Positions 55,617-64,000 of a stretch of DNA of 64,000 bases are shown piece after piece. A program made the position numbers and the translations under genes. The notes beneath the pieces were generated by a model that saw only the letters and a program-made list of their open reading frames with translations, did no database searches and was not told where the DNA came from. Source of the stretch: Taxawa tesnikishii (nom. ined.) (lineage: Eukaryota; Ascomycota; Dothideomycetes; Dothideales); contig JAPDRO010000003.1 in the NCBI GenBank assembly GCA_030247885.1, positions 558,001 through 622,000 of the forward strand. The letters are read 5' to 3'. The stretch's first letter is position 1. Each line of letters begins with the position of its first letter.

Positions 55617-56974
55617 ATGGTGAACAAGGCCTTGGCAGGATTCAGTTATGTCACGGTTGTGCTCAACCGCTGCCTCGCGTGGCTCGACTTCACCGTGCAT
55701 TACACCAGTGGCTATCTGCTTTACTACCTTCTTGGAGGTATTAAGCCCCAGACTCACACTCGTCCTGTAGTGAGGAAGGATGGTGGTATGTATTCGCCCT
55801 CGGTCGTCATTACCGGTGCAAGCCAAGGTGAGTCAATCTCCTATATGCTCAGTCAAACGGACGAATGATGAACCTTGCAGGCATTGGACTTGCAACCACG
55901 CTGAACTTAGCCTCAAAAGGCTACAATGTCTTTGCGTCAGTCAAGGACGAGTCAGAAATACCCAAGATCAGAGAAGGCATCAACAACGCCGTCAACGGAG
56001 ATGGCATGAAGATCTCAGGGGCAATCCACCCTGTGGTTATGGATGTTCTTTCTCAGGATTCCATTCAAAGCTGCGTTCGCCACATTCAATCTGAGCTCGA
56101 GAATAAGGCCGACAAACCGCTTATCGGCGTAGTCAACAATGCAGGTTACTGCATGATCTCGCCCATGGAGCTTACCCCGGACAGAGACGTGCGCAATATC
56201 TTTGAGCTGGATTTTTGGGCCTACATCTCCGTCATCAGAGCATTTCTTCCCATAGTCAAGCAGAACAAAGGACGCTTTATCAATGTCGGCAGTTATGGAG
56301 GTTATGTCAACCCGCCGATGTGGGTACCATATTCTGCATTGAAAGCAGCCATCGAAGGCATGACCCGAGCATGGCGCATGGAGCTCATGCCGTTTGGCGT
56401 AGGTACGTATTCAACATCGCTTGCCTTACTCCGATTTTCTGTCACCTGACGGTATCAGGAATGTGCACCATCCGCCCAGGCTACACAAGAACTGCCGGCA
56501 TTGGTCCGAAGGTACGTGCAATTATTCAACCCACCAGCTCGTGGTAGATGATCCGGAGCGCATATTGACGTTCTCCAGATTACCGAGGGATGGAATCAGT
56601 ACTATGATCAGATTCCGAAAGGAGCCGTAGGTGTGGACAGCTTGGGAGATCTTATCAGGTCACCCGTTCCCATCGCCAAAGCCGAAGAGAAGGTCTACGG
56701 TCCCATGATGGAGAAGTGGTACGCAGTGCCTTCTATGACTGTGGCCAGGTTGCCAAGAGCTGATACCCGGTACAGGCACAAGCTCATCATGGCCGCTGCA
56801 GAAGGTGCTGCCCAGCCTGCTGAAGCGGTGGCAGCTACGATTCATGATGCCCTGTCGGACAAATTTCTGTTGCCCGATTACACGGTTGGATATGATGCGC
56901 TTCTGGGCCAGATGGTCAGGGACTTGACGCCTGAGAGCATCTACGAGCTGGGAATGGCGAAGACTTTCTGGTAA
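55617..56974 (+). CDS. SDR, retinol-dehydrogenase-like, membrane-anchored
   Basis: NAD(P)-dependent short-chain dehydrogenase, similar to retinol/11-cis-retinol dehydrogenase type proteins. Four exons, 55617-55827, 55881-56402, 56459-56511 and 56579-56974, with introns of 53, 56 and 67 bp; 393 aa, intact. A hydrophobic N-terminus (FSYVTVVLNRCLAWLDFTVH and on) suggests a membrane anchor. The cofactor motif TGASQ|GIGLA is split by intron 1; NNAGYCMISPMEL, the Ser of INVGSYGGY and the YSALK active site (YxxxK) follow. The C-terminal region after IRPGYTRTAGIG is specific to this subgroup. The substrate is unknown. It is convergent with the FAD oxidase gene, with a gap of about 230 bp. Not closely alike to the decayed SDR next to it. 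Confidence 0.92.
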
Positions 56975-57203
56975 GAAAGAAACTTACCAACTGCAGCGCA
57001 CGCTTTGGTGGCGCTCTGTCTTTGCTGGGAATGCATAGTGTATCATACGCTCACCACTGTCCACTACACGGTGTGCAATGAGCGAGCAATCGACTTACTC
57101 ATGTCCTCAGGCTCTAACCGCCGAGAATGGCAGCATGAAAATTCACAACGAGCTTTCAGTTGTTGTATACGACCATTTGCAGACCGCTCCTACGTCCAAC
57201 CCA

Positions 57204-58687
57204 TCAGAGTCTTGCCTCCTCCAGAGCCCCCGTGATAGCCTCGACATTTGGTTCTTTGTCCCCACGCCCGCGTGTCCAGCCCTTGATGTGATGAAAATCC
57301 ATCACCTTGCCTTCAGCGCCATAACGATCCTGAGCTGCAAAACTGTCAGCGTCTCTGTTCAAATTCGAACATTTCGTCAACACACATACTGGCTTGCCAA
57401 TCGCGACCCACGGCCTGCTCCGGTCGCCACCTGAGGCCCTTTGCAGCCTGGGCTCCATCTTACTCTCCAGGGTATCCGCGATTAGCTGACCCACACAAGG
57501 CATCATCATGAAGCCCATTCCGGACCCGCCAGCCGCTATGATCAGGTTCTCGTGCTCGGGATGCTTGTCGATTAGGAACTGCCGGTCCATGGTATCAGCG
57601 TCCCAGCATATCCTAGCGAAGCTGAAGTCACGGTCCGCTAACTGAGGCATTGTATCACGCAAGAACCGTCGCATGCGTTGCTCGGATTCGAGGGGGATCT
57701 GCTGTTTGGCGAACGGGCGGGAGTGCTCTTCGCCGTGATGCGTGCCGTCTCGGACAATGTTGATGTAACCGGGATGTTCATCGCAGAGCTTCAGCTCGTG
57801 GTTTTCCGCGTCTGGCTGGATGAAGAACCCGCGCTCCGCGTTGAAGAGGACTGGAAGGTTGGTGAACAGTCTGTACTCCTCCGGAGTCAGGGGGATGTGC
57901 GCCAGCGTCCATGCTGTGGGACGGAGCTGATTCTTGAAGTCAAAGAGCAGATCCGCCCCTGCGCCTGCTGAGAGAATTGTCCTATCGGCCTTGTGCTCGA
58001 CACCATCTACGGTTCTCGCTCCAAGGACGGTTTTCTTGTCTTCGGAGTACAGCAACGCATCGACTTTGCCCTGCGGCTCGCCGCAGACGAACTTTACGCC
58101 GTTTGCTTTCGCCTCGCGGTACGCAGATAACATGGCTCCCCTTGCGAAGACCCATCCCGCACCATCCTTCCTCCAGAAGCCCCTCCAGCCGGGGAATTGT
58201 CCAGTCAAGACACCCTCAGGCATTGTTTTGTGGAAGTCGGCGGCACTCTCTAGCGCTTCAAACTCGGATTCGTGTCCCGTAGTGTAGCCTTTGACATGTT
58301 CGTAGACCTCAGGCGAGCAGGCACTGAAGATTATCCCAGTCTCGTGATAGTGGCGCTGGAATGTCGTGTCTTCCTTCCAATACTTCGTGGTGATCTGGTG
58401 CATACGGTTCCAAACGTACGTCTCATCCGAATCGTCCTCAGATGGTTCGCCTTGAGCATCATCAGCGATGCATTTGACGGGGGGGGGTTGGGGGAACGTA
58501 GGATCAAAGTACCTTCTTCCATGATCTTGTTGAGGTCATTGCCCGCGGAGATCGGAGACGGAATCGGATGAGCTTCAAGAACAGTGACATTTGTATAGCC
58601 TCTACGGCTCAACTGCATTGCTGTTGAACACCCCCAGGTGCCGCCACCTATGATCAGAATCGTGGAGTCCTTTTCCAGGGATGGCAT
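57204..58687 (-). CDS. FAD-dependent amine oxidase, fructosyl amino acid/sarcosine oxidase type
   Basis: Flavoenzyme of the DAO family that oxidises secondary amines such as fructosyl amino acids or sarcosine. Exon 1 is 58513-58687, the 62-bp intron 58451-58512, exon 2 57390-58450, the 55-bp intron 57335-57389 (GCTGAC branch), exon 3 57204-57334; about 455 aa. The Rossmann motif ILIIGGGTWGCSTAMQLSRR is at the start, then HPIPSPISAGNDLNKI, which is typical of fructosyl amino acid oxidases. The C-terminal block WRPEQAVGRDWQA and VMDFHHIKGW is also typical. One base is missing just before WRPEQAV (near 57432). Intron 1 contains a run of nine Cs; reading through it would instead need a frame break, so the intron is preferred. 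Whether it is peroxisomal cannot be told: the C-terminus EEARL is not the canonical SKL. Confidence 0.88.
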
Positions 58688-59656
58688 AGTTACTTGATGG
58701 TAGGGTAGACGAATCTGGGAGGGGCAATGAGATGCATGAAATCTTCCCTACCGTTGTAAGAGCTATGCAAGAAACTTATTACAGAGACGCGATGCCCAAG
58801 TGTCGAGGTGATCTTGTTGGACTTGCCTGTTCGGTGCAAGTGGATAGCGGCGCTCGTTGATAAAATGGGAAGGTCCACGCGGTGCGGGATTCGCCGGTCT
58901 GTGTTTTCGAACGTGCCTGTCCACACTTCCTACAACACATGTCATGCCAGTGCTCGCGCTTTCGATTCCGCTAACGACTCCTCTGTTTCTTTTACTGACC
59001 GTGTCGAATGCTCAGCAAAGATTGTTGGACGTTTTCGGAGGTAACAGAGGAAAGACTATACGGAGTAAGGACGCACGAGCGGCACATCATGGAGGCAGCA
59101 TCTACAAGAGCACAAAGGTACATCGATGGAGTGTTGCTCGCAAGACATTTCTCAAGTTCTCTACTTTTGTCGGCAAGATATGTTTGTTGTACGCAAAATC
59201 GTCCGCGCTCAGTGCTTTGTCCCTTGCACTGCTCAACCAAATGGCCAGTCCGTTAGAACGTCCCGTCCAGCCCATCCTGTCTTCCACCCCTTGCGAAACC
59301 CTGACAGATCATGTGTCCGTTTCCACAGCTCACCAGATAAGCCCCATGTGCATGCCTCCGGGTCCCTGTTATAAACAACATCTCTTGAGGAGATCGCCAT
59401 CTGCAAGCCACCCCTTGAGAAGGCGGATCTGTTCCTCAGGCTGAATTCAGGAAGACTTGTCGAGCTTATGACTTGAAGCATCTGCATTGGATGTTTCTGT
59501 AAACTCTACGATACGTATGGCACCTCTGAGAAGGCAGCAGTTGTCTGCATGGGAGGAAATATTAGACTTTGTCAAAGGAATTAAAAATTAAGACTAATCT
59601 ACATAGGAAAGACATGAACCAGGGAAATGGAAAGATATAAATCGCAAGATTCAAAT
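58688..59656. other. Intergenic region
   Basis: About 970 bp upstream of the FAD oxidase and downstream of the adhesin gene. Short overlapping frames only. Confidence 0.4.
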
Positions 59657-62471
59657 CTAAGTCTCTGCGCCCCACGTCGGGAACTTGGCCGCCTGGGTGA
59701 GGTTGCAGGCAAACTGCACGATATCCGACGACATGGTACCCGCGTTCGCACTAGGTGTGCTCTGCATGATGACGCTACCATCCGGAGCCCAGATATTGAA
59801 GCGCAAATCACCCTGGCCGCCGCCGTTGGCCCACTGCACGCGGAAAGGCGTGTAGCTGCCCTGGCTGAGGAAGTATGCCAGCGTCTGTGGAGTCTGAGTG
59901 CTGGAAGTATAGAACAGAGAGAGATCGGCGTTGGAGCGCTTCCATCCACTGACGGCTTTTGTGCCAATCCAGACGAATGTGGCGTCGTCGGCGTAGGGAA
60001 TGTTGAAGCTGTAGTAACCCGTGCCGCGACCGGCGTAGAGGTAGAAGACGTGGTCGAGGACGAGTGTCATTGCGGAGCTGGCGCTTACAGTGTTGCCATA
60101 GATAGTGACGGAGCCGGACGTGGCACTGGGGTTGGTCTCGGCGAGGTAGGTTGCGGTTCCCTTCAAGCTGGGGGTGACGGTCTTATAATACTCTGGAGTG
60201 TAGGCTGGATAAGTGGTACTACTGACGACGGAGCCTTGGGAGCCTGCCCACTTGTTCGAGTAGGCGGCGTAGGCGAGGCCGGGATTGCTGCACGTGGTGG
60301 GTGGAGTTGGGTACACGACCTTGACCGTACCCACGCTGCTGCCGGAGGTTGGAGTAATAGTAATAGTCGAGATAGTCGAGGCTGTGCCGCTGTCGACCGC
60401 GACGGTGGTGTAGTAGGTGCCGGTGGGCGTAGCGACAGAGCCGGGTGTCTCGACCAGAATAGTACCAGCGAGGCCGTTAACCGTAGTGACGGTCGTGGTG
60501 CTCTTTCCAGTCCAGGCAGTGGTTTTGGTCGTGAAGCTGACTGTTGCCGCAACTGTGGAAGCCTGGAATCCGGCATAGGATGCGGGCTTCCAGGCCATAT
60601 CGCAACCGTAGCTGTCCAGCTGCGGCGTCCTGGAGGCGCCGGTGAGATTCTTGAAGTAGCAGACGTTGCCCAGCCAAGCGAAACCACTGCAGCCGGAGAA
60701 GTTGTCGCAAAGGTTGAAGCAGGAGTAGAAGTCAGTAGTGGACTGGTTGCCGATATCAAGCGAGTATTGCACGTCGTAGCCACATCCCAAGGTGTAGTTC
60801 TGCTGATTGTAGTCGGTGATGACCGTACCGACTGTGCCAAGTGCCGAACAGGCCGCGGCCGTGCTGGTTGGTGCTGCCGACCAGGTCACACTCGTCAAGC
60901 CTTGATCTTGCGGATACAGGGCATAGCCGTAAGAGTAGGTGACGTTGTAAGTAACACTGTTGCTCGTAGTAGAGTACAGTGTGTCATACGGCTCGACAGC
61001 CGAGGTGGAATACATCTGACAGTACATTCCTTGGTACTGGCCATTGGTAGTCAAGTTGAAGACGTTGAAGTAGTTGCAAGCTGGCGGGCATTCTGTAAGC
61101 GAAACCCATACTTAAAACAGGAACTATGTACTCACGCGTGTAGGTGGTTGCCTTATTGGACACTGCGGTCTTCTTGTTGCTCGCAGTGAGGGCATTGCAG
61201 GCGGCGCTACATTGAGTAACGTCGTAGCTTGTGAAGAACTGACTGCCGATAGCGACGGTCTTGCCACTCAAGGTGCTGACGTTAATCGCAGCATCAAGCG
61301 CGTTCGGGCCGTTGAAGTTGGTGACAGAGGGTGGGGAGTGTTATAGTTGTATCCGTTTGACTGTTCAGACTGGTCAGCAACATCACAGTTGTGGGGACAC
61401 GAGAAAGCCTTACCCCTGGATGACGACCATAAAGTCTTTTCTGTATTGACCAATATTGGTGGCTTGTGATGCGTCAACGTTATCGCCGTAGAGCGTACAG
61501 CTGATCGCGGCAGCGGCGTCGGGGTTCGAGCAGCTGTCAGTTGGAACGTAGACTGGGTTACGTTCAAAGTAGATGTTGAAACCGCTGCAACCACTTGTAG
61601 CCGAACAGATTGCAGCGCATGCGCTAGTATTGTAGGTCGAGAGCTGCTGGACGCCCATGTAGCTGCTGTCAACAAGACTGGCAAGCTGGTTTTGGAAACT
61701 GGTACTGTATCCAGCTGGAGGAAGGTAGTTCGCCGCAGCCACTGAGCTCATAGTGCTGTCCAAGAGGAACTGATTCGGAGTATTCGGGTTTGGAGCATAG
61801 CCGTAAAGGATGTTGGAGGAAACAAGAGTGCCAGTGCAGACTGAAGCCTGCGATGAGGTGGAAGACGTGGCATCACGTTTCGCAATCGACTTTGCGGAAG
61901 AGGATGCTTTAACCGAAGAAGAAAGCTTAACTGAGGAAGCTGCCTTGGTGGAAGAGGACGCCTTTGCGGATGAAGCTGCCTTGGCCGAGGAAGAGAGCTT
62001 AACTGAGGAAGCTGCTTTGGTGGAAGAGGACGCCTTGGCTGAGGAGGATGCTTTCGCAGACGAAGATGCCTTGGCGGAAGAAGACGGCTTCACGGAGCTA
62101 GACGCACGCTGAGAAGACGTAGCAGCCTGCTTGGTGCTCGTGCTAGCCTTCTTCGTGCTAGTACTCAGCGTGCTTGATGTCCGCTTGGATGAAGTCGACG
62201 CAGCCTTTGACGAAGCCGTAGATTTGCTAGGCGTTGCCGTGGAACGGGTCGAAGATGTATGAATCATGGTGGCCGCATGTTGACTGCTGAGGACAGACAC
62301 GATGGAAGAGGCGAGCGAAGATGTGTTGACGTGTTTGGTAGAGGTCGTAGTTGGCTTGAGGGACTTGAGGGTGGGCTTGACTGAGTAGATCTTGCTGAAA
62401 TCCAGCCCTTGAGCTTCAGCCAGAGGCGTCAAGGCCGCAAGTAGCGGGACTGCCGCTTCGATGACACGCAT
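59657..62471 (-). CDS. GLEYA-type cell-wall adhesin with Ser/Ala/Lys repeat stalk
   Basis: Secreted surface protein, probably wall-attached and involved in adhesion. Exon 1 is 61414-62471, intron 61361-61413 (53 bp), exon 2 61136-61360, intron 61093-61135 (43 bp), exon 3 59657-61092; about 906 aa. A signal peptide (AAVPLLAALTPLAEA) is followed by a long Ser/Thr/Lys/Ala stalk (repeats SSAKASSSAKA and SSVKLSS), a KR site (SIAKRDATSS), then Cys-rich blocks (SACAAICSATSGCSGFNIYF; DVTQCSAACNALT; CFNLCDNFSGCSGFAW) and a C-terminal GLEYA-like lectin domain (GYYSFNIPYADDATFVWIG, SYTPFRVQWANGGGQGDLRF). No GPI signal follows. The frame needs two run-length corrections: at the first donor (VIQG|SNGY) and at a C4 run (plus 61333-61336). 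Start 62471 is chosen because it gives a signal peptide. Confidence 0.85.
61924..62067. repeat. 72-bp coding tandem repeat in the adhesin stalk
   Basis: The string starting AGCTTAACTGAGGAAGCTGC at 61924 recurs at 61996, giving a 72-bp (24-aa) unit in two near-identical copies. Shorter 15-18 bp Ser-Ser-Ala-Lys sub-repeats surround it. The length is likely to vary between strains. Confidence 0.8.
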
Positions 62472-63645
62472 GGTTACTAGGGAGAACTTCCTGTGTGCTT
62501 CCTCGGGTGTATTGCAGGAGGACATCCTTATGATATAGCAGCAGCAATCTAGACAGGCCCATCCAGAATATCGTCGATCCTGCAACTATCGGAAGCCGGT
62601 ATACCAGCCGTTAGCAGGGTCATGGCGTGAAAATAACGGTTGTCCTCCAAGGCTGGAACAGAGCACCCAGCGTGCGCTATCTGTCATCGTTTTGGTTACA
62701 CTGCCATCCAGCTATACAGGAGAACTGAACGAGAAGCCATTCTTCGGCAAGACTTACATGATTACGAGTCCTATGATGCTGGATGCATCCCGACTGAGCG
62801 CGGATTGTATAGTAAATATTATGCCATTACCGCTTCTTTGGCGCTGAGTGAGACACATTGGAGAACTTCAAGATGTGTGTGCAAGGCTAGGGCTTCCGAT
62901 CTTCGGATCTTCATGAGTTCCTTTGATAAACCCGTTGGCGACAAATATAAGCGTTTGGTGTAACTGTTGCGTTCTTCGACCGGCGTTGCGGAGAGGCGTC
63001 ATGGTTGCCGTGCCAAGACCAGTATCTGTACTGTGACAACCAAACCTGACTGGATAGCTAGAGCAAACCCTGCCCTTCGTACAGAGACAAAACTCACTGT
63101 TTCAAGCGTTGTAGTTTTGTTAGCGGGTCTGCCACAGAGGTAAGAATGAGACATATGACAGAGTAAATTAATAAGATTGATCGCCTTGTCAGGTGCTGAT
63201 TCAAACTCTGACATATAACCAAAAGAGAATCTGATACTAAATGACTTCAGGAACTGAGATGGTTTTGGGTCATCTGCAGTAACAAGCCGAATCCTATGCC
63301 TATGGGGTGCTTTGTTCGAAAAAGAGCTGGTAGAAAATGGCTATCACGCACACGTTGAAGAGAACCCCATGATTGTGCATGCACCGACAATCGGCTGGCG
63401 GACGATAGCAGCATATAGTCGCATCGCAAAAACACACATGATCCTGACAGCGTGTTCGACGCGGCTTTGATTACGATGAGTCGCACAGCGAAGTGAGGCT
63501 TAGAATGCGCGCAGACGATCGAACGAGATGGGAATGCCGGTATCAAAGCGCACATAATTTCGCATTCGCCGGAGATCAGGGATGCGGCCCTTTGGATTGT
63601 TCTGAACACCGAAGAGAAATGGCTCGCATTTATATACAAATGTCT
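62472..63645. other. 1.2 kb intergenic region
   Basis: Upstream of the adhesin gene and downstream of the amino-acid transporter. AT-richer than its surroundings. I see no element or RNA gene in it. Confidence 0.4.
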
Positions 63646-64000
63646 TCAAGTGTATGAGTTGGCATCGCATGTGAACGCCCCACGTACAGTGCCCGCATTG
63701 TACTGGTCGACGATATCCGCAATGCTGGAGTAGGTACCGCAGCCGAGAACAGCAATGCCGATCAAGAAGCACATTGCGTTGAGGACCGACAACGTTATGT
63801 TCTTCCATCCACGGTACCATGGACCCTCCTTGATCAGCTGAAACCAGAACAGCGCTGGGAAGTAAAAGGTAAAACCGCTGCTGAACAAAGACGAGATGAT
63901 ACCAAGTAAGTCGCCGAAGAATGGGATGGCCTCGGCGACAACCCAAGCAATGATAATCTGGACGATGAGAATGCCAATCCAAACTGCCCATCCGGCCTTG
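63646..64000 (-). CDS. Amino-acid transporter (AAAP/Aa_trans type), C-terminal part
   Basis: Last exon or part of a multi-pass amino-acid permease; the 5' part lies right of the window. About 117 residues are visible with three to four membrane segments: VWIGILIVQIIIAWVVAEAI, SLFSSGFTFYFPALFWFQLI and LNAMCFLIGIAVLGCGTYSS, then a short tail ending FTCDANSYT. The pattern IPFFGDLLGIISSLF...FPALFWFQLIKEGPWYRGWK is typical of fungal Aa_trans-type transporters. It is open to the window edge with no break. The substrate is unknown. Confidence 0.75.
   Translation of the reverse strand, partial: KAGWAVWIGILIVQIIIAWVVAEAIPFFGDLLGIISSLFSSGFTFYFPALFWFQLIKEGPWYRGWKNITLSVLNAMCFLIGIAVLGCGTYSSIADIVDQYNAGTVRGAFTCDANSYT

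Noticed and set aside
58441-58520. Frameshift in the FAD oxidase near the C9 run
   Set aside because: A 62-bp intron with good donor, branch and acceptor explains the frame change without an error.
59627-61189. 520-codon open frame on the plus strand
   Set aside because: Antisense shadow of the adhesin exon 3; its Gly/Val/Asp-rich composition mirrors Ser/Thr-rich coding on the other strand.

Overview
The window is nuclear DNA of a filamentous ascomycete (Pezizomycotina). The signs are short introns (mostly 43-77 bp) with GT donors, CTRAY-type branch sites and AG acceptors, genes packed on both strands, about 50-55% GC, and fungal hallmark proteins (GLEYA adhesin, GH76 mannanase, maltose-permease-type MFS carrier, Tlg1 SNARE, Ebp2, Tfc3-type TFIIIC). 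Several unassigned proteins feel like Dothideomycetes, but that is an inference. About 30 protein genes are supported. No convincing tRNA, rRNA, CRISPR array or intact transposon was seen.

Layout. 1-20 kb: PhoD-like phosphatase (cut by the left edge, -), GFA-family protein (+), secreted GH76 (-), MFS sugar carrier (-), an unassigned gene (+, 8.5-9.4 kb), vacuolar-type M20 peptidase (-), a Ser-rich unassigned gene (-), a gene-poor 3 kb stretch, a His-tagged cupin (+), and an ER protein disulfide isomerase (-). 20-35 kb: an RNA-metabolism run with the largest TFIIIC subunit (-, 7.6 kb), Ebp2 (-), HSBP1 (+), an RFTS-domain protein (-) and Pus4 tRNA pseudouridine synthase (+). 35-50 kb: small unassigned ORF, patatin-like phospholipase (+), unassigned membrane protein (+), Aim6-like protein (+), an 86-aa conserved-looking protein (-), a 2.4 kb gene-free stretch, Tlg1 SNARE (-), METTL25/RRNAD1-like protein (+). 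50-64 kb: coiled-coil protein (+), CASTOR-like ACT protein (-), a decayed SDR (-), an intact SDR (+), a fructosyl-amino-acid/sarcosine-type FAD oxidase (-), a GLEYA adhesin (-) and the end of an amino-acid transporter (-, cut by the right edge). The genes form no evident biosynthetic cluster; most are housekeeping or surface/nutrition functions.

Two window-wide observations stand out. First, at least 16 otherwise good reading frames break at mononucleotide runs, nearly always as if one base of a run of about 5 were missing. This looks like systematic homopolymer undercalling in the sequence data rather than real gene decay, and coding models here must allow for it. Second, four intergenic sites between 2.8 and 16.7 kb carry arrays of a degenerate 11-bp unit close to AGCTTCACTTC. 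They keep an almost perfect 11-bp period although the units differ strongly. I do not recognise this repeat.

I did not find a convincing new multi-gene system. The most novel items are the 11-bp repeat family and several unassigned multi-exon genes.
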